The notes under the pieces: model-generated
Told to the model about the DNA's origin: nothing
What the model saw: only the letters and a program-made list of their open reading frames with translations
The model's database searches: none
Position numbers and translations under genes: made by a program
Shown: one piece after another, positions 16,049 to 24,272 of the stretch
How positions within the stretch are numbered: the stretch's first letter is position 1
How the letters are laid out: the number at the start of each line of letters is the position of its first letter
Assembly (NCBI RefSeq): GCF_029360585.1
Contig: NZ_JAQZSJ010000003.1
Location: forward strand, 1-64,000
Source: Cohnella caldifontis
GTDB taxonomy: Bacteria > Bacillota > Bacilli > Paenibacillales > Paenibacillaceae
Direction of reading: 5' to 3'
Length of the DNA: 64,000 nucleotides

Positions 16049-17473
16049 ATGTCGGCAACAGCAACGAAACAGTTTTGGTTCGTCGTAGGGTCGCAGCATC
16101 TGTACGGGGAAGAAGCGCTTGCCGAAGTAAAAGCCCACGCGCAGAAGATGACGGATGCTTTGAATAACAGCGGCCTGCTTCCTTATCCGCTCGTCCTGCA
16201 GGATCTGGCCGTCAGCGCGGATAAGATCACCAGCATCATGAAAGAGATCAACTATCGCGACGAGGTCGCAGGCGTTATGACTTGGATGCATACGTTCTCG
16301 CCCGCGAAAATGTGGATCCGCGGCACGAAATTGCTGCAGAAGCCGCTGCTTCATTTGGCGACCCAATACAATGAAAGCATTCCTTGGGCGACGATCGACA
16401 TGGACTTCATGAACCTGAACCAAGCCGCTCACGGCGATCGCGAATACGGGTTCATCAATGCCCGCCTGAAGAAACGGAATAAGATCGTCGTCGGCTACTG
16501 GGAGCGTCCGGAAGTACAGAAGCAGATCGCGGAATGGATGGACGTTGCGGTTGCCTATAACGAAAGCTTCAACATCAAGGTCGCCCGTTTCGGCGATAAT
16601 ATGCGCAATGTCGGCGTAACGGAAGGCGACAAGGTAGAGGCGCAAATCCAGTTCGGATGGACCGTGGACTATTACGGGATCGGGGACCTTGTCCAATACG
16701 TGAATGCCGTCACGGAGAAGGAAATCGACGAGCTGATGGCCCAATATGCGGAGCTCTACGATTTCGATTACGGCAATTATAGCAAAGAAGCTTGGGAAGC
16801 CAGCGTGAGAATCCAGGCCAGCTATGAGGTCGCCTTGAAGCGTTTCTTGGACGAGAGAGGATATAACGCGTTCACCTCGAACTTCGAAGATTTGCACGGC
16901 ATGAGGCAGCTTCCGGGCCTTGCCGTGCAGCGTCTGATGGCGCAAGGTTACGGTTTCGCCGGCGAGGGAGACTGGAAGACGGCCGCGCTTGACCGCTTGA
17001 TGAAGGTCATGAGCCGGAACCAAAACACGGGCTTCATGGAGGACTATACGTACGAGCTCGCGGTGGGTCAGGAAGCCATTCTTCAATCCCACATGCTCGA
17101 GGTGGATCCGAGCTTAGCCGCCAACCGTCCGAGAATCGTCGTTTCCCCGCTCGGAATCGGCGACCGCGAAGATCCGGCGCGTCTCGTATTCGACGGCAAA
17201 GCCGGCGAAGGCGTCGTCGTCTCCATGGCGGACTTCGGCACCCACTACAAGCTGTTGATCAACGAGGTTACCGCGTTCGAGCCGACGGTTCCCGCTCCGA
17301 AGCTTCCCGTGGCTCGCGTACTGTGGAAAGTGAAGCCGAACTTCCAGGACGGGGTGAAAGCCTGGATCGAGAACGGCGGCGGCCACCATACGGTCGTTTC
17401 CTTGAACCTGACGACGGATCAGATCGTGACTTACGCGAAATTGGTCAACTTGGAATACGTCGTCATTAAGTAA
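16049..17473 (+). CDS. araA: L-arabinose isomerase
   Basis: A 474-aa enzyme converting L-arabinose to L-ribulose, using Mn2+. Family motifs: FWFVVGSQHLYGEE at the N-terminus, CysteineLess TWMHTFSPAKMWI, DMDFMNLNQAAHGDREYGFI, NFEDLHGMRQLPGLAVQRLMAQGYGFAGEGDWK and HHTVVSLNLT. Catalytic Glu and His residues lie in these segments. The length is normal. The start at 16049 gives MSATATKQFWFVV and has AGAGGA 9 bp upstream; ATG 16040 is too close to it. It is the last gene of the arabinose operon, followed by a strong terminator. No arabinose transporter is in the operon. Confidence 0.96.
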   Translation: MSATATKQFWFVVGSQHLYGEEALAEVKAHAQKMTDALNNSGLLPYPLVLQDLAVSADKITSIMKEINYRDEVAGVMTWMHTFSPAKMWIRGTKLLQKPLLHLATQYNESIPWATIDMDFMNLNQAAHGDREYGFINARLKKRNKIVVGYWERPEVQKQIAEWMDVAVAYNESFNIKVARFGDNMRNVGVTEGDKVEAQIQFGWTVDYYGIGDLVQYVNAVTEKEIDELMAQYAELYDFDYGNYSKEAWEASVRIQASYEVALKRFLDERGYNAFTSNFEDLHGMRQLPGLAVQRLMAQGYGFAGEGDWKTAALDRLMKVMSRNQNTGFMEDYTYELAVGQEAILQSHMLEVDPSLAANRPRIVVSPLGIGDREDPARLVFDGKAGEGVVVSMADFGTHYKLLINEVTAFEPTVPAPKLPVARVLWKVKPNFQDGVKAWIENGGGHHTVVSLNLTTDQIVTYAKLVNLEYVVIK

Positions 17474-17505
17474 TCGGGCACGTCGTAGCTTCCATAAAAA
17501 ACATT

Positions 17506-17555
17506 AAAAACCGTTTCATTCGTAAAGCGTTCCCTTTACGAAGAAACGGTTTTTA
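17506..17555 (+). terminator. Strong rho-independent terminator of the ara operon
   Basis: AAAAACCGTTTC-ATT-CGTAAAG pairs with CTTTACGAAGAAACGG followed by TTTTT. The stem is about 20 bp with a one-base bulge. Confidence 0.9.
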
Positions 17556-17639
17556 TGTTTTCGGGAATAGGTATTCACCTATGTTTTATGGGGTGTGTAT
17601 CTTATTGCAGCAGCCATTTCGTTCGATGGGGGAATCGGC

Positions 17640-18422
17640 ATGGGGTATTTCGTCACCGTGGAGCCGGGCGTAAATTTATACGTGGAAGATATCAATCCCA
17701 AGGGCGGCAAGACGATCGTGTTTTTGCACGGTTGGCCGTTAAGCCATGAACAATTCGAGTACCAATTCGATACTCTTCCCGCAAAGGGGTACCGATGTAT
17801 CGGCATCGACTGGAGAGGCTTCGGAAAGTCGGATAAACCTTTCCACGGTTACCATTTTGACCGTCTGGCCGACGATATCCGGATGGTCATTGACGCGCTT
17901 CAACTGAACGACTTCGTGCTTGCGGGGCATTCCACGGGCGGAGCCATCGCGATTCGCTACATAGCCAGGCATCATGGATACGGAGTATCCAGACTGGTCC
18001 TCATCGACGCCGCGGCTCCTGCCGGTTTTACGAAAGAAACGGCCGACCGATTGCTTTCCGAAGCGCTTAACGATCGGCCCAAGATGATGCAAGAAGTCAT
18101 GGATACCTTTTTCTTTCGATATATCACCCGTCCTTTCGCGGACTGGTTTATGCAGTTGGGACTTCAGGCGGCGGGCCGGTCAACCGCGGCGATCATCGTC
18201 ATGCTAAGAGACGAGAGGCTGGACGCCGATTTGCCCCGAATCGGAGTGCCGACCTTGATCGTTCACGGCGTTCATGACAAGGTGATCCCTTTTGCGCAAG
18301 CACGGGAAATGAATCGCCAAATCCGGAATTCGCAGCTTGTCCCGTTTCATTACAGCGGTCACGGCGCATTCTGGGAAGAGCGCGATAAGTTTAATCCGCT
18401 CCTGACGCGATTTATCGAATGA
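17640..18422 (+). CDS. Alpha/beta hydrolase (chloroperoxidase/esterase-like)
   Basis: A cytosolic 260-aa alpha/beta hydrolase: oxyanion HGWPLSHEQFEYQ, GIDWRGFGKSDKP, nucleophile elbow GHSTGG with Ser, Asp in VHGVHDKVIPF, and catalytic His in YSGHGAFWEE. It resembles the non-haem chloroperoxidase/arylesterase branch. The substrate is unknown. ATG 17640 has GGGGGA 6 bp upstream; a longer reading from 17595 lacks a ribosome site. It is monocistronic, with a hairpin after it. Confidence 0.85.
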   Translation: MGYFVTVEPGVNLYVEDINPKGGKTIVFLHGWPLSHEQFEYQFDTLPAKGYRCIGIDWRGFGKSDKPFHGYHFDRLADDIRMVIDALQLNDFVLAGHSTGGAIAIRYIARHHGYGVSRLVLIDAAAPAGFTKETADRLLSEALNDRPKMMQEVMDTFFFRYITRPFADWFMQLGLQAAGRSTAAIIVMLRDERLDADLPRIGVPTLIVHGVHDKVIPFAQAREMNRQIRNSQLVPFHYSGHGAFWEERDKFNPLLTRFIE

Positions 18423-18428
18423 TCATCC

Positions 18429-18456
18429 TAGGGCCGTCCTGTAGAGGATGGCCCTA
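18429..18456 (+). terminator. Stem-loop terminator
   Basis: TAGGGCCGTCCT and AGGATGGCCCTA form a near-perfect stem (one G-T pair) with a four-base loop, followed by TAAATTT. Confidence 0.7.
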
Positions 18457-18545
18457 TAAATTTGCAGGTGGACAGACGATTCGGATGGTTTGGGAGATGT
18501 ATGGGAATAATGTAACCGGTATTTGCCGGTTCCGAGTCCTACTTC

Positions 18546-19034
18546 ATGAGGATGATGGCGATGTCCCTCGCGGTTCTTGCCTTCATGGCATGGTTGGTCA
18601 TGATCGTATTCGCGATGATCCCCAAAGGGTTAACGCTTAAAGAAATGATCTTTCTGTATTTCGTGATCGCGGTCCTGACGATTACCCTATTCACCGTAAT
18701 GGACGTCAATTTGCACTGGGTTCCGCTCACTCGACAAGTGGAAGGCTCCTTTGCCATGTACATTTGCCGATTTATCTTCATCCCTCTTCTGGTTCTCATG
18801 GCAACATGCGTGCTCCTCTCGAACTTGAGAGCAAGATGGCGAGGGGCATCGTTGGCGCTCATCCTGTCGGCTTTGTGCGCAGCAGACCGGATCTATTTGC
18901 GGCTTGAACTTATCGAGTACGTAAGATGGAATGAATTCTATTCCGTTCTCATGTACGGGGCGTTTATCGTCCTCATCTGGGGGATTGCCCGTTGGTACGC
19001 AGGGCTGGATAAGGAGGCCTCCAGCACATCTTGA
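18546..19034 (+). CDS. Four-helix membrane protein
   Basis: A 162-aa protein with four hydrophobic segments (about residues 5-28, 33-55, 70-92, 100-118 and a final one at 133-152). I do not recognise a catalytic motif. Comparable small membrane proteins occur in pairs with CBO0543-type membrane proteins in spore-forming Firmicutes, and the next gene is of that type. Several ATG codons are possible; GAGG lies 9 bp before ATG 18561. Its stop overlaps the TTG start of the next gene (TTGA), so the two form a coupled pair. Confidence 0.6.
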   Translation: MRMMAMSLAVLAFMAWLVMIVFAMIPKGLTLKEMIFLYFVIAVLTITLFTVMDVNLHWVPLTRQVEGSFAMYICRFIFIPLLVLMATCVLLSNLRARWRGASLALILSALCAADRIYLRLELIEYVRWNEFYSVLMYGAFIVLIWGIARWYAGLDKEASSTS

Positions 19035-19533
19035 ACGCAATCCGTTTCGACCATCATTTCAATTTGAACGAGTGGTTTATCGTCGCGGCCCTCTTCGTCG
19101 GAACCTTAATGGTGTTGTGGCTGCCACGACGGTTTCCTAAAAAGACAACGGGCGTGTACCTCATGTGCGGCATGTTTTGGGGGTTCTTTTTCGATCATAC
19201 GTTGAGCGTGTTTCCGGTTAGTTATTATGTCATTAACGATGCCCCACGCTTTGAAGTGATGGACTTTTTTCCCACGTCATATATGCACCCTACAGCTATC
19301 TTTTCTTTTATCTATATGACTTTTTCAACATCAAACCGGCTTCTTCGCCGTTGTACGTTTTAGCGTGGGCGTTGATGAGCTGCGGATTCGAGCGATTGTG
19401 CGTGGCTCTAGGGATTTTTCATTACCAGCATGGATATAATACCTTTTATTCTTTTGTGATATATTTATTGGTAATCAGCATTTGGGCGCTTCTCTATGGC
19501 GTCATTCGGATTCATGGAGACAAACGTTTTTAG
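19031..19533 (+). pseudogene. CBO0543-type membrane protein gene broken by a frameshift
   Basis: Two overlapping frames together make one membrane protein of about 165 aa. Frame 1 runs from TTG 19031 (WFIVAALFVGTLMVLWLP, GFFFDHTLSV, DFFPTSYMHPTA). Frame 2, shifted, continues from about 19291 (YLFFYLYDFFNIKPASS, LYVLAWALMSCGFERLCVAL, YSFVIYLLVISIWALLYG). The switch point lies between about 19286 and 19300; one base lost or gained would explain it. The reconstructed sequence has the five-helix pattern of the CBO0543 family. AAGGAGG lies 11 bp upstream of the TTG. A sequencing error cannot be excluded. Confidence 0.7.
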
Positions 19534-19561
19534 TTTCTTTTCGGAGAAAGGATGATGGGGA

Positions 19562-19729
19562 ATGGAGATTTCTTTCAAGGAAAAGGCCGTATCGTTTTTG
19601 CAAATGGCGGCTTCGGGGAAAGTGCGTGAAGCATACCGATATTACATAGGTGACGGACTCATCGTCGAACTCTGGGATTTAGGTCAGTCCATACCGGAGA
19701 GTTCCGTCAACGAGAATGGGATGTTTTGA
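19562..19729 (+). pseudogene. Internally deleted NTF2/SnoaL-like gene
   Basis: An ATG at 19562 opens a 55-codon frame: MEISFKEKAVSFLQMAASGK, VREAYRYYI, then directly GDGLIVELWDLGQSIPESS and NENGMF. The first part matches the N-terminal helix of SnoaL-like NTF2 proteins and the last part their C-terminal end (LWDLGQ.PE.S.NENGMF). Full members have about 55-60 more residues between, including the conserved histidine region. An in-frame internal deletion is the simplest explanation. GAAAGGATGATGGGGA precedes the start. The product would lack the pocket and is probably not functional. Confidence 0.65.
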
Positions 19730-19744
19730 CGATCTTCGCTCGCC

Positions 19745-19780
19745 AACACCGGCATGTTAACGGCTGGTGTTTTTTATTTT
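19745..19780 (+). terminator. Rho-independent terminator
   Basis: AACACCGGC and GCTGGTGTT form a 9-bp stem (one G-T pair), followed by TTTTTATTTT. It ends the unit that begins at 18546. Confidence 0.85.
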
Positions 19781-19797
19781 GATCCCGGAAAAATCGA

Positions 19798-19865
19798 TTC
19801 CCGGCAAAGTTCCCGGAAGCCCGGGAAACCGACCCTTGCGCGCGGGATATCGGGGGTTCTACGAT
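19798..19865 (+). promoter_or_regulatory. Promoter with TTCCCG repeat and palindrome (copy A)
   Basis: TTCCCGGC at 19798, then 12 bp later the palindrome TTCCCGG-AAGC-CCGGGAA (19810-19827). Eight bases further lies TTGCGC (19836-19841), an 18-bp spacer, and TACGAT (19860-19865). Every spacing is identical to the promoter at 28431-28498. It drives the FAD oxidoreductase at 19917. Confidence 0.75.
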
Positions 19866-19916
19866 GAAGCGTAGGAGAGCCGATCATCGGCAAACCGTTA
19901 GGGGAGGGATGCACGT

Positions 19917-21155
19917 CTGAACAATCATTACGACGTCATCATTGTCGGGGCCCGGGTCGCCGGCTCGCCGCTTGCCTGCAAGTTGGCACAGGCGGGATAT
20001 GAGGTTCTGCTGGCGGATAAGAGCACGTTTCCGAGCGATGTTTTATCGACGCATAATTTTTTCGGCAACTCCTTGGCGATGCTGCGGGAAATGGGCGTTT
20101 TGGATCGACTGCTGCAAACGGATACTCCTCTTTACAAGCGAGCGGTCGTTCAGTTCGAGGATGCCGTCATCGACGGGGAATTTCCCGAAGTGGACGGAGA
20201 GACGGAATGCTTGTGCATGAGGCGAGTTCATCTGGATCGTCTTTTGTTCGAACATGCGTCGGTTCAAGCTCGCGTGACCTCGATCGAAGGGTTCCGCGTC
20301 ACGGATGTCATCCGGGAGGGCAACGCGGTCATCGGGATCGAAGGCGTTCGCCGGGACGGAGAGAAGGGGCGGTTTACGTCCCGGCTCGTGGTCGGCGCGG
20401 ACGGACGCAACTCGACCTTGCGGCAGCGGGCGAACAGTGCGCGAATCCTGGCCGTGCCGACGGATTTCGCTTCCTATGTCGGCTACTTCTCGGGTTATGA
20501 GCAGAGCGGCGACCTTCATGCTGAGCTGTATAAAATCAAAGACAAAATCGGCATCGTGTTTCCGACCAGCGACAACCTGTACGTCGTGGGCGTGATGTTT
20601 CCGCTGGACGATCAAGATTGGAGCCGCCGCTTCTCCCTCTCTCCCGAAGCCGCGATGCGCGACCTGATCGACAGCGGGTTCGCGGGTTCCCCGTTGCCGG
20701 ATCGGCTGCGCAAAGCCAGGCTAGAAGGCAAAGTGCGAGGGCTGCGCGGCTACGACAACGATTGGTATCAAGGGATGGGAGAAGGATGGGCGCTCGTCGG
20801 CGATGCTTTTTCGTTCAAAGATCCGGCCGTCGGGCAAGGCATGCAGGACGCGCTGTATAGCGCGTATCTATTGACCGACGTCCTATCCCGATACGACGAC
20901 TGGGGAGCCCATTGGGAGGAAATGGCCCAGACGTATCAGAGCTTGATGGAAGCGAAAATGATGTCCCGGTTTCATATGGCCTGCCAGTTTACGAAGAATG
21001 TTCCGTTTACGCCGGAGCAGAGAGCGGTGAACCGGCTGATCGCCGCTCATCCCGAAGCCGCCCGGTCTTTTCTCGGCATCTACAATCATGCGAATGAGCC
21101 ATCGGATTTCGAGCGGTTGATCGGGAGCTTGCTGGCGATGAACGAATCCGGTTGA
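19917..21155 (+). CDS. FAD-dependent oxidoreductase (geranylgeranyl-reductase/PHBH-like), apparent CTG start
   Basis: A 412-aa flavoprotein with the FAD-binding start HYDVIIVGARVAGSPLACKL, a second FAD motif VVGADGRNSTLRQ, and GWALVGDAFSFKDPAVGQGM, the GD motif near residue 295. It belongs to the group of PHBH-fold monooxygenases and reductases; the substrate is unknown. No ATG, GTG or TTG precedes the essential Rossmann motif: the frame is open only from 19902, GGGGAGGG at 19901-19908 lies 8 bp before CTG 19917, and the TTG at 19983 would remove the FAD site. So CTG 19917 is the likely start. A three-codon ORF (ATG 19909) overlaps it. A small membrane protein follows 16 bp later. Confidence 0.82.
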   Translation: MNNHYDVIIVGARVAGSPLACKLAQAGYEVLLADKSTFPSDVLSTHNFFGNSLAMLREMGVLDRLLQTDTPLYKRAVVQFEDAVIDGEFPEVDGETECLCMRRVHLDRLLFEHASVQARVTSIEGFRVTDVIREGNAVIGIEGVRRDGEKGRFTSRLVVGADGRNSTLRQRANSARILAVPTDFASYVGYFSGYEQSGDLHAELYKIKDKIGIVFPTSDNLYVVGVMFPLDDQDWSRRFSLSPEAAMRDLIDSGFAGSPLPDRLRKARLEGKVRGLRGYDNDWYQGMGEGWALVGDAFSFKDPAVGQGMQDALYSAYLLTDVLSRYDDWGAHWEEMAQTYQSLMEAKMMSRFHMACQFTKNVPFTPEQRAVNRLIAAHPEAARSFLGIYNHANEPSDFERLIGSLLAMNESG

Positions 21156-21171
21156 GAGGAGGAGACGAAGG

Positions 21172-21321
21172 ATGAACGGAAAATCGAATGGCCGCAAGCG
21201 GTGGACCTGGTTGGCCATCGCGGCGATGGTGGCGGCAGGTTTGCTGTGGACCGCTGCCCACCCGAATGACGGCCGAATGGAAGAAGCGCGCCGGATCATC
21301 GTGTACAGTACGACAAGCTAA
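21172..21321 (+). CDS. 49-aa single-pass membrane microprotein
   Basis: ATG 21172 to TAA 21321 encodes a basic N-terminus (MNGKSNGRKR), one membrane helix (WTWLAIAAMVAAGLLW) and a short tail. AGGAGGAG lies about 9 bp upstream. It follows the FAD oxidoreductase and is followed by a terminator, so it is the last gene of that unit. It may anchor or assist the oxidoreductase, which is inference from position. Confidence 0.6.
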   Translation: MNGKSNGRKRWTWLAIAAMVAAGLLWTAAHPNDGRMEEARRIIVYSTTS

Positions 21322-21323
21322 AC

Positions 21324-21354
21324 AAGAGGGCCATCCGTCAAGGATGGCTCTTTT
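21324..21354 (+). terminator. Rho-independent terminator
   Basis: AAGAGGGCCATCC, loop GTCAA, GGATGGCTCTTTT; the stem has a two-base bulge and ends in four T. Confidence 0.75.
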
Positions 21355-21450
21355 CGACCGATCAGAATTTATAACTTTTCGGGTGAAGTCATGCTCCATC
21401 CCTTTCTGAGAGCGACCGACGCCGGCTGCCCATTCGCTGAGGCGGTAAGG

Positions 21451-21636
21451 TTAACGGACACAGCGGACGTTATGTGGGTCGCTCCTCGGCAAAGCGCATT
21501 TTAACGGACAGAGTTGCGCTTATTGGGGGAAAAGCCCCGCGTATAACCATAACAGGTTACGGATAAGGGCCGCTGTGTCCGTTACGTTTTGAAAATGAGG
21601 GAATTTGATCCAATAGCGGCTGCGGTGTCCGTTAGA
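21451..21636. repeat. Four-copy TAACGGACA intergenic repeat cluster
   Basis: The gap of about 570 bp between 21322 and 21895 has no gene. It holds four copies of a motif close to TAACGGACACAGCGGC..TTATTGG: two forward (from 21451 and 21499) and two inverted (ending 21587 and 21637). The inverted pair makes the whole region able to fold into long hairpins. Such short repeats are scattered in some Paenibacillus-group genomes, but I cannot test copy number here. Confidence 0.6.
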
Positions 21637-21808
21637 ATCGGAACCCGTGACGGGGAGGAGGGGCAACAGATGATTAAGCCTGCCGCGCAAACTTAACCCC
21701 CGTCCCTCTGGACAAACGGGTCCCAATGGTCATGTTCATTCGATTACAGGATTGAGGATGTTCGTGGGAAAATTGCTGAGGAGTGACTGCAGAGGCACGA
21801 AACAAAGG

Positions 21809-21845
21809 ACCGTCAGGGACGAATTTCTCCCTGACGGTTTTCTTA
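21809..21845. terminator. Bidirectional terminator hairpin
   Basis: ACCGTCAGGGA and TCCCTGACGGT form a perfect 11-bp stem with an 8-base loop, TTTTCTT after it on the plus strand and CCTTTGTTTC on the minus strand. A second hairpin, CACCGGC-TGAAT-GCCGGTG, lies at about 21871-21889. They would end the minus-strand polyamine operon. Confidence 0.75.
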
Positions 21846-21895
21846 TTGCCGCAAGGAAACTGACACCGGCTGAATGCCGGTGCCGGCAGGTGATT

Positions 21896-23023
21896 CTAAG
21901 CCAGACGCGTCTTGAAATCCTGATAGCCGAATTCACGCACCACGCGGCAATCGCCGTCTTTGCTTCTGACGGCAATCGCCGGCAGCGGCATGCCGTTAAA
22001 CGTGTTGGTCTTCACCATGGAATAAATGGCCATATCCCCGAACACCAGCCGGTCGCCGCTCTTTAAAGGTTGATCGAAGGAATAATCCCCGATCACGTCC
22101 CCGGTCAGGCAGGTCGAGCCCGCAAGCCGATAGGTATACGGCTTCTCCCCGGGCTCGCCGGACTCCGCAAGCGGGGGACGGTACGGCATCTCCAGCACGT
22201 CCGGCATATGGCAAGTCGCCGAGGTGTCCAGAATCGCGATGTCGATTCCGTTCTTATGAAGATCCAGCACGGATGCGACTAAGTATCCTGCGTTCAGCGC
22301 AACGGCTTCCCCCGGCTCCAAATACACCTCAAGACCATATCGATCCTGCATTCTCTTAATGCAAGCTTCGAGGGTATCGAGATCGTAATCGGCTCTCGTG
22401 ATATGGTGACCGCCGCCGAAGTTGATCCATTCCATCTGCGGCAGCCACTCGCCGAACTTGGCTTCGACCGCCTGCAGCGTGGTCTCCAAGTCGTCGGAAT
22501 TTTGCTGGCAGAGGGTATGGAAGTGCAGTCCGGATACGCCATCCAGCAAGTCCGGGCGGAAATCTTCCCGTTTGACGCCGAATCTGGATCCGGGCGAACA
22601 CGGGTCATAGATCTCATGTCCGACTTGAGTCGAGCATTCCGGGTTGATGCGCAAGCCGACCTTGCGGCCGGCCCGCAGCGCTCGGTCTTTGAACTTCTCC
22701 AGCTGCGAGAAGGAATTGAAGATGATGTGATCGCAGATCGAGATGATCTCATCGATCTCGTCTTCCCGGTAGGCAGGGGCAAAGACGTGATTTTCTTTGC
22801 CCATCTGTTCGTAGCCGAGCCGGGCTTCGAATAAGCCGCTCGCGGTCGTGCCGCTTAAGTATTCTCCGATGAGGGGATACAGGGTTGTCATGGAGAATGC
22901 CTTCTGGGCCAGAACGATCTTGGCTCCCGTCCGCCGCATGACGCCGTTTAGGATCTTCAGATTGTTCTCGATGAGGGCCTCATCGACGACGAAACAAGGC
23001 GTTGGCAATTGGTCAAACCGCAT
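21896..23023 (-). CDS. nspC: Carboxynorspermidine/carboxyspermidine decarboxylase
   Basis: A 375-aa PLP enzyme of the alanine-racemase-fold decarboxylases. PTPCFVVDEALIENNL opens the barrel; the PLP lysine is Lys41 in VLAQKAFSM; the glycine-rich INFGGGHHITRADYD binds phosphate; EPGEAVALNAGYLV and the catalytic-Cys region DTSATCHMPDVLEMPYRP are as in NspC. It removes CO2 from carboxy(nor)spermidine to yield (nor)spermidine. Its start lies 1 bp from the stop of the dehydrogenase gene, which is upstream in the same operon. The pair is the aspartate-semialdehyde-dependent alternative to spermidine synthase. Confidence 0.93.
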   Translation of the reverse strand: MRFDQLPTPCFVVDEALIENNLKILNGVMRRTGAKIVLAQKAFSMTTLYPLIGEYLSGTTASGLFEARLGYEQMGKENHVFAPAYREDEIDEIISICDHIIFNSFSQLEKFKDRALRAGRKVGLRINPECSTQVGHEIYDPCSPGSRFGVKREDFRPDLLDGVSGLHFHTLCQQNSDDLETTLQAVEAKFGEWLPQMEWINFGGGHHITRADYDLDTLEACIKRMQDRYGLEVYLEPGEAVALNAGYLVASVLDLHKNGIDIAILDTSATCHMPDVLEMPYRPPLAESGEPGEKPYTYRLAGSTCLTGDVIGDYSFDQPLKSGDRLVFGDMAIYSMVKTNTFNGMPLPAIAVRSKDGDCRVVREFGYQDFKTRLA

Positions 23024-23024
23024 C

Positions 23025-24272
23025 TTATCGAACCAGCGCCGGTTGTTTGGGAGGGCTCAGCGATTCCTCACCGTCGTCAACGAGTACAGGATTAAAGTCT
23101 TCTACCCACGGAAGTCCCCACTTATTCAACTCTTCCATGAACGGATCCGGATCGAACTCTTCCACGTTGTATACGCCCGGCTTGTTCCACTTGCCCGTCA
23201 GAATCATAGCCGCTCCGATCATGGCCGGAACGCCGGTCGTATAGGAAATCGCTTGAGAGCCGACTTCCTTGTAGCATTCTTGGTGATCGCAAACGTTATA
23301 AACGTAGTACTTCACGTCTTTGCCGTCTTTTTTCCCCTGGAAAATGCAACCGATGTTGGTTTTGCCGACGGTGCGCGGCCCCAACGACGCCGGATCCGGC
23401 AGTACGGCCTTCAAGAACTGGAGGGGAATGATCTGCTTGCCTTCGAATTCGATCGGCTCGATCGAAGTCATTCCGACGTTCTCCAGCGCCTTGAGGTGGG
23501 TCAGGTAGCTTTGGCCGAAGGTCATGAAGAAGCGGATCCGCTTCAGCCCGGGAATATTGACCGCAAGGGACTCCAGCTCTTCATGGTAAAGCAAGTACAT
23601 GTCCTTCTCGCCGACGTCGGCGAAGTTATAGACGCGTTTGATTTCCATGGGCTTGGTTTCGATCCATTCGCCGTTCTCCCAATATCTCCCGTTGGCGGAA
23701 ACTTCGCGGATATTGATCTCCGGGTTGAAGTTCGTGGCGAACGGATAGCCGTGATCCCCGCCGTTGCAGTCCAGAATGTCGATATACTCGATCTCGTCGA
23801 AGTAATGCTTGAGCGCGTAAGCCGAAAATACGCCCGTTACGCCCGGGTCGAAGCCGCTGCCCAGAAGCGCGGTAATGCCGGCTTTCTCGAACCGCTCGCG
23901 GTATTCCCATTGCCATTTGTACTCGAATTTGGCGGTATCCTCAGGCTCATAATTGGCGGTATCCAAATAGTGGGTTTTGGTGGCCAGGCAGGCGTCCATA
24001 ATGGTCAGATCCTGGTACGGCAGCGCCAAGTTCATGACGATGTCCGGTTTGACCTTCTCGATTAACGCGATGAGTTCGTCCACGTTATTGGCATCCACTT
24101 GCGCCGTCGTGATTTTCGTCTTGCCGCCGTCAAGTTTCGCCTTTAACGCATCGCATTTGGACTTGGTGCGGCTGGCGATGCAAATTTCCTCGAATACCTC
24201 GCTGTTTTGCACGCATTTGTGAATGGCAACCGATGCCACTCCGCCGCAACCGATGATCAGTGCTTTTCCCAT
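23025..24272 (-). CDS. Carboxy(nor)spermidine dehydrogenase, saccharopine-dehydrogenase family
   Basis: A 415-aa protein with an N-terminal Rossmann fold (KALIIGCGGVASVAIHKC) and the saccharopine-dehydrogenase-like domain (LLGSGFDPGVTGVFSAYALKHYFDEIEYIDILDCNGGDHGYPFATNFNPEINIRE). It would reductively condense aspartate semialdehyde with putrescine or diaminopropane using NADPH. ATG 24272 follows GGGAG and matches the family start MGKALIIG; a longer in-frame reading lacks support. It is first of the two-gene operon with nspC. The promoter lies in the AT-rich gap upstream. Confidence 0.9.
   Translation of the reverse strand: MGKALIIGCGGVASVAIHKCVQNSEVFEEICIASRTKSKCDALKAKLDGGKTKITTAQVDANNVDELIALIEKVKPDIVMNLALPYQDLTIMDACLATKTHYLDTANYEPEDTAKFEYKWQWEYRERFEKAGITALLGSGFDPGVTGVFSAYALKHYFDEIEYIDILDCNGGDHGYPFATNFNPEINIREVSANGRYWENGEWIETKPMEIKRVYNFADVGEKDMYLLYHEELESLAVNIPGLKRIRFFMTFGQSYLTHLKALENVGMTSIEPIEFEGKQIIPLQFLKAVLPDPASLGPRTVGKTNIGCIFQGKKDGKDVKYYVYNVCDHQECYKEVGSQAISYTTGVPAMIGAAMILTGKWNKPGVYNVEEFDPDPFMEELNKWGLPWVEDFNPVLVDDGEESLSPPKQPALVR

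Noticed and set aside
21322-21895. CRISPR array in the repeat region
   Set aside because: Only four units, half of them inverted, with unequal gaps and no spacers of constant length.
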